Source of the DNA: Desulfobacula sp. | GTDB lineage: Bacteria; Desulfobacterota; Desulfobacteria; Desulfobacterales; Desulfobacteraceae | NCBI GenBank assembly: GCA_011390085.1 | Contig: JAABTB010000091.1 | Coordinates: 1-7,821, forward strand | Length of the DNA: 7,821 nt | Direction: 5' to 3' | Part shown: piece by piece, positions 1 to 6,123 of the stretch | Numbering within the stretch: the stretch's first letter is position 1 | Layout: each line of letters starts with the position of its first letter | Position numbers and translations under genes: made by a program | Notes under the pieces: generated by a model | Told to the model about the DNA's origin: nothing | What the model saw: the letters and a program-made list of their open reading frames with translations, nothing else | The model's database searches: none

Positions 1-618
1 GGTAAAGACTGTGAACAAGACCCCTTTAACCCCTGTTGCCGCACCAATCATGGCCAGAAGTTTGATATCTCCGCCGCCCATGCCTTCCTGCTTTCTCAAC
101 AGATAATAAAATGCTGCAACGGCATATAAAAGCCCGCCGCCGGCTAAGATTCCTGCAAAAGAGTGAAGCAAGGTCATTTCAGGCAGAAAATAAAACGATG
201 AGGCAAAAATAAAGATGCCTGGAATGGATATGCGGTCCGGAATAATCTGATGATCCACATCAATGAAGGAGATGGTGATCAGGGCGCTGATGAAAACAAA
301 CCAGAAGAATGCGACAGGGGTGATACCGAATTTCAGAACCAGTAAAACGGCAAAGATTCCGGTTAAGGCTTCAATGAGCGGATACCGGATGGAGATGGAA
401 CGGTTGCAGAATTTGCAGCGCCCTTTCAGGAAGAGATAACTGAGGATCGGAACGTTGAGATAAAAGGGAATGCTGTTATGGCAATGGGGGCAAAAGGAAC
501 CCGGTGAAATGATGGATCTATTTTCAGGTATTCTGTAGATGCAGACATTTAAAAAACTGCCGATACAGGCACCCGCTATAAAAGCAAACCATCCGGAGAA
601 AAGCATAAATTCGGCCAT
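1..618 (-). CDS. pilD: Type IV prepilin peptidase / N-methyltransferase, 3' end beyond window
   Basis: Inner-membrane aspartyl protease of family A24, which cleaves the leader of type IV pilin or type II secretion pseudopilin precursors and, in the full bifunctional form, N-methylates the new N-terminus. The reading frame is open from ATG at 618-616 to the window edge, giving 206 codons without a stop. Visible features are GSFLNVCIYRIP near residues 20-31, a zinc-type pair of CxxC motifs (C43/C46 and C68/C71), FIDVDHQIIPD with the first catalytic aspartate at D120, and GMGGGDIK with the second at D184 (GxGD motif). Hydrophobic segments surround these motifs. The family is usually about 250-290 residues, so the C-terminal membrane segments are missing only because the window ends. 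A weak GAGAG sequence lies upstream of the start. It is divergent from lon. pilD or gspO cannot be told apart without the pilus or secretion genes. Confidence 0.93.
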   Translation of the reverse strand, partial: MAEFMLFSGWFAFIAGACIGSFLNVCIYRIPENRSIISPGSFCPHCHNSIPFYLNVPILSYLFLKGRCKFCNRSISIRYPLIEALTGIFAVLLVLKFGITPVAFFWFVFISALITISFIDVDHQIIPDRISIPGIFIFASSFYFLPEMTLLHSFAGILAGGGLLYAVAAFYYLLRKQEGMGGGDIKLLAMIGAATGVKGVLFTVFT

Positions 619-685
619 GGTATTTTTCTCTCATTATAGATTATCAGCTTCCTTTAACATCCTTTATTTTTTTTTGGCAAGGATA

Positions 686-713
686 TTGTAAAACCTGAAA
701 TCTGTTTTATTGT
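686..713 (+). promoter_or_regulatory. Weak candidate sigma70-type promoter for lon
   Basis: TTGTAA at 686-691 and TATTGT at 708-713 are separated by 16 bases, each with four of six consensus matches. Transcription would start near 720, leaving a leader of roughly 95 bases before lon. The match is weak and AT-rich DNA gives such hits easily. Confidence 0.25.
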
Positions 714-724
714 ACAGTCACAAT
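709..724. repeat. Perfect 5-base inverted repeat with 6-base spacer upstream of lon
   Basis: ATTGT, six bases (ACAGTC), ACAAT. It overlaps the putative -10 hexamer at 708-713, so it could be a repressor operator, or a chance palindrome. CACAA at 719-723 can also pair with TTGTG at 734-738, so two mutually exclusive short hairpins are possible in a transcript. No known regulator is assigned. Confidence 0.3.
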
Positions 725-816
725 TTACAGGGGTTGTGGATAAATATCAAACAGTTGATACCATCACGGGATGAGGAGCACTCATCTGTTGTTTCCATAG
801 GAATAAAGGAGTAAGA

Positions 817-3213
817 ATGGCCGAGGCAGATATTGATGATCTGATCGAAATTATTGAAAAAGAAAGCAACATACAAGATATTCCGACAACGATTCCCATG
901 ATGCCTGTCAGGGATGTTGTGGTATTCACCGATATGCTGCTGCCTTTGTTTGTCGGAAGGGAAAAATCCATCAAAGCAGTTGAAGAAAGTTTTGAATATG
1001 ATCGTTATATTTTTCTGACGGCACAGAAAGATTCTGAGATCGAAAAACCGACCATTGAAGACGTTTATACGGTGGGCACCGTCGGCAGAGTGCAGAAAAT
1101 GATAAAATTGCCGGATGGCCGGATTAAAGCCCTGGTTCAAGGCATAGCCAAGGCAAAAGCCTTGGAATATGTCAAAAAGAGACCCTATTTCAAAGTTCGG
1201 ATTGAATTTTTGGAAGATACCGACCCCAAAGCGCTTACCATCGAAGATGAAGCTTTGATGAGAAACGTCAGAGAGGCCAGTGAAAAATTATTGGCATTGA
1301 AAGGGGAGCTTTCCGGAGACATCGGTGATTTGTTGTCCCATATTGAATCTCCGGGCAAGCTGGCTGATCTGGTGGCCTCCAATTTAAACCCAAAGGTGGA
1401 AGATGCCCAGGAGCTGCTGGAAATCATTGATGCAATTGAACGGCTTAAAAAAGTCAATGATCTTCTGGCAAGAGAATTGGATCTTTCAACGGTTCAGGCC
1501 AGGATACAAACCGATGTTAAGGATGAAATATCCAAAAATCAAAGGGATTATTATTTAAGAGAGCAGGTTAAAGCCATTCATAAAGAGCTGGGGGAGAATG
1601 ATGACAAATTTGCCGAATTAGAAGAATTCAAGGTAAAGATAGAAAAATGTAAAATGCCCCCGGACTGTGAGAAAGAAGCTCAAAAACAATTGAAGCGCCT
1701 TGATCAGATGCATTATGATTCTTCTGAAGCCTCTGTGGTCAGAACCTATCTGGATTGCATTGTAGAGCTGCCCTGGAGCAAGGCCACCAAAGATTTTCTG
1801 GATATTCCCAAGGCCCAGGAAGTTCTGGACAAAAACCATTTTGGCCTGGACAAGGTCAAGGAAAGAATCCTGGAATATTTAAGCGTTAGAAAATTAAACC
1901 CGAATAAGAAAGGGCAGATTATCTGTTTTGTGGGACCCCCGGGCGCGGGCAAAACTTCTCTTGGTAAGGCCATTGCAAAGGCCATGAAGCGTAAATTCCA
2001 TCGGGTGTCCCTGGGAGGCATCAGGGATGAGGCCGAGATCAGGGGACATCGAAGAACCTATATCGGTTCCATGCCGGGAAGAATATTGCAGGGGCTTCGT
2101 CAGTGCGGGACCAATAACCCGGTATTCATGCTGGATGAAATCGACAAATTGGTAAATGATTTCCGGGGTGACCCGTCGTCTGCGCTGCTGGAAGCTCTTG
2201 ATCCCGAGCAGAATTTTGAATTTTCAGATCATTATCTCAATATGCCCTTTGATCTTTCCAATGTGCTTTTCATCCTGACGGCCAATATTTCCGATACCAT
2301 TCCATCGGCTTTGCTGGACAGGATGGAAGTGATCGGGGTTCCCGGATATACCCGGGAGGAGAAAAAGGCCATTGCCCAAAAATATATCCTTCCCAGAAAA
2401 TTGAAGGATAACGGGCTGATTCGCAGATCGGTCAATTTCAGTTCAGGCGCCATTGAATCCATCATTGCCGATTATACTCTGGAAGCCGGGCTGAGAGGTC
2501 TGGAGCGCAAACTCGATACCATTTGCAGAAAAATAGCAAGAAAGATAGCCGAGGGCAAAAAAGGAAAATTTATAATTACCCGGCAAAACCTGACCACTTA
2601 TCTTGGGCCACCCCAGTTTATCGCAGAACTGGACCAGGAAGAAAGTCAGGTCGGTCTGGCAACAGGTCTTGCATGGACGGAAGTCGGCGGTGAGCAGCTT
2701 TATATTGAAGTCGCTCTATACCAGGGGAAGGGGGAACTCCTGGTGACGGGCCAGATCGGTGAAGTCATGCAGGAATCTGCCCGGGCAGCATTGACCTATG
2801 CCAAATCAAATGCAGATAAATTTGATATCAGCAAGGAAGATCTTGATAACAATGATATCCACATCCATGTTCCGGCCGGCGCAATCCCCAAGGATGGGCC
2901 TTCAGCCGGCATTGCCATGGCAACGGCATTGATTTCAGCCTTTACCGGCCGCAAGGTGAACAACAAGGTTGGCATGACGGGCGAGATTTCTCTGCGGGGA
3001 AGGGTATTGCCCATCGGAGGACTCAAGGAGAAAGCCCTGGGTGCTTTACAGGCCGGAATCGAGCATATCATCATTCCGGAAAAAAACAGGAAGGACTTAT
3101 ATGATTTGCCCAAGGTGATCAAAAATAAAATGAAATTTACCTGTGTCCGGGATATAAAGGAAGTCCTTGAAATCGCCCTGGAAAAAAAAGATGGACCCGA
3201 AAACGGCCAATAA
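817..3213 (+). CDS. lon: ATP-dependent protease Lon (S16 family)
   Basis: Cytoplasmic homohexameric AAA+ serine protease that unfolds and degrades damaged and short-lived regulatory proteins. All parts of a bacterial LonA are present in its 798 residues (784 in E. coli). The N-terminal LON substrate-binding domain begins near residue 24 (MMPVRDVVVF, LPLFVGREKSI) after a short acidic extension. A coiled-coil-rich linker spans roughly 210-330. The AAA+ module has Walker A GPPGAGKTS at 373-381 (K379), Walker B VFMLDE at 436-441 (D440, E441), sensor-1 N490, arginine finger R502 and sensor-2 R560. The protease domain has PKDGPSAG with nucleophile S696 and GGLKEK with K739; the Ser-Lys spacing of 43 equals that of E. 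coli S679/K722. ATG follows AAGGAG by 5 bases. It is first in a seven-gene plus-strand run and overlaps tsaB. LonA is certain; its substrates are not inferable. Confidence 0.99.
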   Translation: MAEADIDDLIEIIEKESNIQDIPTTIPMMPVRDVVVFTDMLLPLFVGREKSIKAVEESFEYDRYIFLTAQKDSEIEKPTIEDVYTVGTVGRVQKMIKLPDGRIKALVQGIAKAKALEYVKKRPYFKVRIEFLEDTDPKALTIEDEALMRNVREASEKLLALKGELSGDIGDLLSHIESPGKLADLVASNLNPKVEDAQELLEIIDAIERLKKVNDLLARELDLSTVQARIQTDVKDEISKNQRDYYLREQVKAIHKELGENDDKFAELEEFKVKIEKCKMPPDCEKEAQKQLKRLDQMHYDSSEASVVRTYLDCIVELPWSKATKDFLDIPKAQEVLDKNHFGLDKVKERILEYLSVRKLNPNKKGQIICFVGPPGAGKTSLGKAIAKAMKRKFHRVSLGGIRDEAEIRGHRRTYIGSMPGRILQGLRQCGTNNPVFMLDEIDKLVNDFRGDPSSALLEALDPEQNFEFSDHYLNMPFDLSNVLFILTANISDTIPSALLDRMEVIGVPGYTREEKKAIAQKYILPRKLKDNGLIRRSVNFSSGAIESIIADYTLEAGLRGLERKLDTICRKIARKIAEGKKGKFIITRQNLTTYLGPPQFIAELDQEESQVGLATGLAWTEVGGEQLYIEVALYQGKGELLVTGQIGEVMQESARAALTYAKSNADKFDISKEDLDNNDIHIHVPAGAIPKDGPSAGIAMATALISAFTGRKVNNKVGMTGEISLRGRVLPIGGLKEKALGALQAGIEHIIIPEKNRKDLYDLPKVIKNKMKFTCVRDIKEVLEIALEKKDGPENGQ

Positions 3214-3907
3214 TTTAATTCTTCTTTCTCTGAGTACGGCGGAACAAGGATGCAGCCTTGCTCTTGTGAACGGGCCTTCATTGGTATATGAAGAATTCCG
3301 GACAACCCGGGTGACCCATTCCAGCCGGGTTTTAAAAATGATTGAGGATATGCTCAAAAATCGAGTCGGGACGGCACTGGATGATATCGACGGGTTTGTC
3401 GTGGCCAGAGGACCGGGCAGTTTTACCGGGCTCAGAATCGGCATCAGTGTCATCAAAGGCCTTTCCTATGCCATGAACAAACCGGTTGCGGGAGTGTCAA
3501 GCCTTGACGGCATTGCCTTTCGATTTGCCTCCGCATCAATCCCGGTTTGTGCCATGATGGATGCAAAAAGAGGGGAAGTCTATTGTTCGATTTATCATTT
3601 TAATAAAGGCCACCTGATTGCACAGACACCTGAGGTCGTTGTCGGCCCCAAAGAGGCTGTCGCCATGACACAGGGAAAACCGGCATTGTTCGCCGGTTCA
3701 GGATCAAAAGCCTATAAAGATAGGATCGAACAGGAAGCAAACCAGCCGGTTTTCACCCAAAGTTTTTTCGATCATACCAGTGCCGCAGCTCTGGTTCAGT
3801 CCATGCGTTTAAGAGATCGGTATTTTTCTGAATCCGGAAGGGACCTTCTCCCGAAATATATTCGGAAATCGGATGCGGAATTGCCGATTAAAATCCCTGG
3901 ATATTGA
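3191..3907 (+). CDS. tsaB: tRNA t6A biosynthesis protein TsaB (YeaZ)
   Basis: Non-catalytic ASKHA-fold partner of TsaD; with TsaE the complex transfers threonylcarbamoyl to A37 of ANN-decoding tRNAs in the cytoplasm. The diagnostic block ARGPGSFTGLRIG is at residues 72-84, followed by the conserved MDAKRGEVY segment. From ATG 3191 the protein has 238 residues (231 in E. coli). The gene overlaps the end of lon by 23 bases in another frame. An alternative in-frame TTG at 3167 gives 246 residues and has the better Shine-Dalgarno (AAAGGA at 3156-3161, 5 bases away), while ATG 3191 has only a weak GGA. I prefer ATG because family members start close to the first beta strand. The usual N-terminal IDT motif reads LST here, so the aspartate position is S15. 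The frequent neighbour rimI is absent. Function is secure; the start is uncertain. Confidence 0.93.
   Translation: MDPKTANNLILLSLSTAEQGCSLALVNGPSLVYEEFRTTRVTHSSRVLKMIEDMLKNRVGTALDDIDGFVVARGPGSFTGLRIGISVIKGLSYAMNKPVAGVSSLDGIAFRFASASIPVCAMMDAKRGEVYCSIYHFNKGHLIAQTPEVVVGPKEAVAMTQGKPALFAGSGSKAYKDRIEQEANQPVFTQSFFDHTSAAALVQSMRLRDRYFSESGRDLLPKYIRKSDAELPIKIPGY
3304..3333 (+). terminator. Weak terminator-like hairpin inside tsaB, about 90 bases after lon
   Basis: AACCCGG at 3304-3310 and CCGGGTT at 3325-3331 form a perfect 7-base stem with a 14-base loop, followed by only a short T-tract (TTTT, 3330-3333, overlapping the stem end). It lies within tsaB codons. It might cause partial termination or polarity after lon, but the loop is long and the U-run short, so chance is a serious alternative. 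Confidence 0.2.
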
Positions 3908-3932
3908 CATAAAAACCATTCCTTGATATTGT
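3904..3932 (+). promoter_or_regulatory. Candidate sigma70 promoter for psd and downstream genes
   Basis: A consensus -35 TTGACA at 3904-3909 is followed after exactly 17 bases by a 4-of-6 -10 TATTGT at 3927-3932. The -35 overlaps the tsaB stop codon (3905-3907). Transcription would start near 3939, leaving about 24 leader bases before ATG 3963 but only about 9 before the alternative GTG 3948. This favours the ATG and could uncouple psd-folE2 expression from lon-tsaB. Confidence 0.5.
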
Positions 3933-3962
3933 AAACGCCTCATTAATGTGGGGCTAAAGATT

Positions 3963-4625
3963 ATGGATAATTCAAAATGGCCGGCGAGGGCGGTTTTGCC
4001 TGTTGCTCAACCCGGCCTGATATTTATTGCAATAGCCATCCTTTTTACAGGGATGCTTTTTTATTTTGGGTGGACGGGGTTTGCCTGGATCTCTTTGGCT
4101 CTAACAGGGTTCATTACTTGGTTTTTTCGAGATCCGGACCGTGATATTCCCAAGGATGAGAAAGGGCTCATATCCCCTGCCGACGGCAAGGTAATCGTGA
4201 TTGAAAAACAATCCGGGTGTGAGTATTTAACCGGACCCTGCACCAAGGTCAGCATTTTTATGAATGTGTTTAATGTCCATGTGAACCGGATCCCCTTTGA
4301 TGGTACGGTGCAGAAAATTCAATACACCCCTGGAAAATTTATCAATGCCTCTTTTGATAAAGCATCCGTTCATAATGAGAGAAATGCCCTCATTGTAAGA
4401 ACGCCTGGTGGGGCAGAGTATGTCGTTGTTCAGATAGCCGGACTCATTGCCAGAAGAATTGTGAATTGTGTCAAGGAGAGAGAAAAGATCACAAAGGGAG
4501 ACAGATACGGTATGATCCGGTTTGGTTCCCGGCTGGATTTATATCTTCCTGATGATTTTGATGTTGCCGTCCATGTTGGTGAAAAGACAAAGGCAGGATC
4601 AACCATCATCGGTTACATGAAATAA
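3963..4625 (+). CDS. psd: Phosphatidylserine decarboxylase proenzyme, short type (PSD-A)
   Basis: Pyruvoyl-dependent inner-membrane enzyme that decarboxylates phosphatidylserine to phosphatidylethanolamine. The 220-residue length fits the short PSD-A class rather than the longer E. coli type. Two hydrophobic segments at about 18-36 and 39-55 form the membrane anchor, followed by FFRDPDR. SPADGK at 71-76 (D74) and NVHVNRIP at 104-111 (H106) are conserved catalytic-region motifs. The self-cleavage site is G188-S189 in FGSRLDLYLP, giving a beta chain of 188 residues and an alpha chain of 32 whose N-terminal serine becomes the pyruvoyl group. ATG 3963 is preceded by GGGG 9 bases upstream; an in-frame GTG at 3948 would add five residues. 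The partner pssA, often adjacent, is not in the window, so phosphatidylserine must come from a synthase encoded elsewhere. A good promoter candidate lies directly upstream. Confidence 0.95.
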   Translation: MDNSKWPARAVLPVAQPGLIFIAIAILFTGMLFYFGWTGFAWISLALTGFITWFFRDPDRDIPKDEKGLISPADGKVIVIEKQSGCEYLTGPCTKVSIFMNVFNVHVNRIPFDGTVQKIQYTPGKFINASFDKASVHNERNALIVRTPGGAEYVVVQIAGLIARRIVNCVKEREKITKGDRYGMIRFGSRLDLYLPDDFDVAVHVGEKTKAGSTIIGYMK

Positions 4626-4661
4626 ATATCCGACGAAGCACTTTAAAAAAACAAATCAAAT

Positions 4662-4665
4662 GGAG
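4662..4665 (+). promoter_or_regulatory. Shine-Dalgarno of greA with long spacing
   Basis: GGAG lies 12 bases before the TTG start at 4678, longer than the usual 5-9. It is the only SD-like sequence in the 52-base psd-greA gap. An in-frame ATG at 4660 is followed at once by a TGA, so it cannot be the start of greA. Confidence 0.5.
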
Positions 4666-4677
4666 TGAATTAAAAAT

Positions 4678-5145
4678 TTGGAACAAGTACCCATTACAAA
4701 ACAAGGCTATGCTGCTTTAAAAAAAGAACTGGAAAGGTTAAAGACCATTGAAAGGCCGGAAACCATCAAATCCATCGAGATTGCCCGGGCCCACGGGGAT
4801 CTTTCTGAAAATGCGGAATACCATGCGGCAAAGGAAAGACAGTCTTTTCTGGAAGGCCGGATCGGTGAACTCAGTTATAAACTCGGAAATGCAAAAATAA
4901 TTGATCCTCAAACCGTTCCAAAGGATACTATCAGATTTGCAAGCAGGGTCCGTGTTGAGAATATGGATTCGGAAGAAGAAGTGGAATATATGATCGTCGG
5001 GCCTGACGAAGCAGATATTAAACAGGGAAAAATTTCAGTTTCTTCTCCCCTTGGAAGTGCACTCCTGGGTAAAAAGCCCGGAGATGAGGCGGTACTGCAG
5101 GCCCCGGGCGGAAAAAGAGTTTACGAGATCTTAGAGATTATTTAA
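4678..5145 (+). CDS. greA: Transcription elongation factor GreA
   Basis: Binds the RNA polymerase secondary channel and stimulates cleavage of backtracked transcripts so that elongation can resume. The protein has 155 residues, close to the usual 158. The N-terminal coiled coil runs from about 10 to 75, with tip motif ARAHGDLSENAEYHAAKERQ; the two acidic tip residues that coordinate the catalytic magnesium are D41 and E44, the same numbers as in E. coli. The C-terminal FKBP-like domain has EVEYMIVGPDEAD, ISVSSPLGSALLGKKPGD and APGGKR. The start is TTG: the first residues align directly with other GreA N-termini and no ATG or GTG is available. It is 52 bases after psd and 19 before rpoZ, so two RNA polymerase-binding proteins are encoded side by side. 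GreB is unlikely given the overall match to GreA. Confidence 0.97.
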   Translation: MEQVPITKQGYAALKKELERLKTIERPETIKSIEIARAHGDLSENAEYHAAKERQSFLEGRIGELSYKLGNAKIIDPQTVPKDTIRFASRVRVENMDSEEEVEYMIVGPDEADIKQGKISVSSPLGSALLGKKPGDEAVLQAPGGKRVYEILEII

Positions 5146-5152
5146 ATAGAGT

Positions 5153-5157
5153 GGAGG
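5153..5157 (+). promoter_or_regulatory. Strong Shine-Dalgarno of rpoZ that supports a TTG start
   Basis: GGAGG lies 7 bases before TTG 5165. The reading frame then gives MARVTIED, matching the classical omega N-terminus, so this site settles the non-ATG start. Confidence 0.85.
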
Positions 5158-5164
5158 TATTGCT

Positions 5165-5374
5165 TTGGCAAGAGTCACAATTGAAGATTGTCTGAAAAAT
5201 GTGGACAATAGATTTACACTGGTTCATCTGGCCGCAAAAAGAGTCCGGCAGATCAGAGAAGGGGCCGAACTGTTGGTAAAATCATCCAGGAATGGCGATG
5301 TCGTTTCGGTTTTAAGAGAAATTGCCGCCAACCGGATAGTGGTCAAAAAAAAGAAGGATAAGGATGAGGAATAA
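5165..5374 (+). CDS. rpoZ: DNA-directed RNA polymerase omega subunit
   Basis: Small subunit that wraps the C-terminal tail of beta-prime, helps RNA polymerase assembly and, in many proteobacteria, contributes to a ppGpp-binding site. The 69-residue product starts MARVTIEDCLKNVDNRF and continues with LVHLAAKRVRQIREGAE, the conserved core helices of omega; the tail is lysine- and acid-rich (KKKKDKDEE). Length is typical for the shorter omegas (E. coli has 91 residues). The start codon is TTG, with GGAGG 7 bases upstream. It sits 19 bases after greA and 14 before the ttcA-like gene, with no terminator on either side, so co-transcription is likely. The rpoZ neighbours known from E. coli (spoT, gmk) are absent. 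Confidence 0.96.
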   Translation: MARVTIEDCLKNVDNRFTLVHLAAKRVRQIREGAELLVKSSRNGDVVSVLREIAANRIVVKKKKDKDEE

Positions 5375-5388
5375 AGGCTGATTAAGGG

Positions 5389-6123
5389 TTGAAGAACAGC
5401 CTGAAAAAAAAGATAGCCCATTCAGTGGGAAAGGCTATCTTTGACTGGAAGATGATCCTTGACAAAGAAAAGATTCTGGTGGGCATATCCGGCGGAAAGG
5501 ACAGCCAGGCCCTTCTGGATATTTTATTCTCTCTGAAGAAAAAAGCGCCTGTGGATTTTGAAATTCTGCCGGTCCATATTGATGCCGGATTTCAGGATTC
5601 ATTTGCAGAAGATCTTGGCCAATATGTTGAACAGGCATATGGTCCTTTGAAAATTGAATATAAGAATTATGGGATACTTGCCCATTCCCGTGAAAATACG
5701 GAGAATCCATGTTTTCTCTGTTCCCGCCTGAGAAGAAACAGGCTGTTTGAGATGGCAAAAGAGCAGGGATGCCAAAAAATTGCATTGGGCCATAATAAAG
5801 ATGATATTATCGAGACCCTATTCATTAATATGTTTTATGCCGGAAAGATAGCGACCATGAAGCCTAAACAGTCTTTCTTTGGCGGAACCCTTGATATCAT
5901 CAGACCGTTGTCATATGTTGAAAAAAAAGATATTGTGAAATTTGCTCAATCCCTTGGGTTGCCTGAGTTTAGAAACAACTGCCCCAGTGCGGACCAAACA
6001 AAGCGGACAGAGATAAGGCAAATGCTGGAAGATTTGTATACCCATAATCAAAATATCAAAGGCAATATATTCAGGTCCCTGGGGAATATAGTGCCGGAGT
6101 ATCTGCTGAACAGACAAATATGA
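5389..6123 (+). CDS. ttcA: TtcA-like tRNA 2-thiocytidine synthetase (PP-loop, Fe-S)
   Basis: Cytoplasmic PP-loop ATPase related to TtcA, which adenylates C32 of certain tRNAs and replaces the 2-oxygen with sulfur, using a [4Fe-4S] cluster held by three cysteines. Visible: PP-loop SGGKDS at 34-39; PCFLCSRLRR with C108 and C111; GHNKDDIIETLFINMFYAGK; IRPLSY followed by EKKDIVKFA; C198 in NNCPSAD as the probable third cluster ligand; and NIVPEYL near the end. The 244 residues lack the C-terminal tail of the 311-residue E. coli enzyme, but all core motifs are present. TTG 5389 is chosen because residues 5-20 (LKKKIAHSVGKAIFDW) align with the family N-terminus. AAAGG at 5374-5378 is a plausible SD with 10-base spacing. 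The stop overlaps the folE2 start (ATGA). A different tRNA target within the TtcA/TtuA family cannot be excluded. Confidence 0.87.
   Translation: MKNSLKKKIAHSVGKAIFDWKMILDKEKILVGISGGKDSQALLDILFSLKKKAPVDFEILPVHIDAGFQDSFAEDLGQYVEQAYGPLKIEYKNYGILAHSRENTENPCFLCSRLRRNRLFEMAKEQGCQKIALGHNKDDIIETLFINMFYAGKIATMKPKQSFFGGTLDIIRPLSYVEKKDIVKFAQSLGLPEFRNNCPSADQTKRTEIRQMLEDLYTHNQNIKGNIFRSLGNIVPEYLLNRQI

Larger units (their letters stand above)
619..816. other. Divergent intergenic region between the prepilin peptidase gene and lon
   Basis: This 198-base AT-rich spacer must hold the promoters of both divergent genes. It contains a T-run at 667-675, an inverted repeat at 709-724, a second short inverted repeat at 770-786 (GATGAG, 5-base loop, CTCATC) and the lon Shine-Dalgarno sequence AAGGAG at 806-811, 5 bases before the ATG. 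A perfect TATAAT lies on the minus strand at 638-633, but it is only about 15 bases from the peptidase start codon and has no matching -35. I see no CIRCE element and no clear sigma32-type heat-shock promoter in front of lon, although lon is often heat-inducible. Confidence 0.6.

Noticed and set aside
633..638. Perfect TATAAT on the minus strand before the prepilin peptidase
   Set aside because: No acceptable -35 at 16-18 bases, and transcription would begin about 8 bases before the ATG, removing most of the leader; kept only as a note in the intergenic entry.
718..1140. 140-codon minus-strand reading frame overlapping the lon start
   Set aside because: It is antisense to the well-conserved lon N-terminus, has no recognisable domain, and would use the lon promoter region as its end; a shadow frame.
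1148..1165. Perfect 7-base stem with AAAA loop (CCAAGGC/GCCTTGG) inside lon
   Set aside because: It is not followed by a T-run and lies in conserved lon coding sequence with alternating Ala/Lys codons, so it is best explained by coding content and not as a terminator or riboregulator.
2339..2354. CCCGG-N6-CCGGG palindrome in lon
   Set aside because: Five-base arms in coding sequence; expected by chance.
2796..3456. Two minus-strand frames (169 and 119 codons) opposite the end of lon and start of tsaB
   Set aside because: Both plus-strand proteins there are clearly conserved and the antisense products show no family motif or convincing ribosome binding site.
4626..4677. Possible promoter or terminator in the psd-greA gap
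   Set aside because: No hairpin with T-run and no -35/-10 pair at normal spacing; only the SD of greA is supported.
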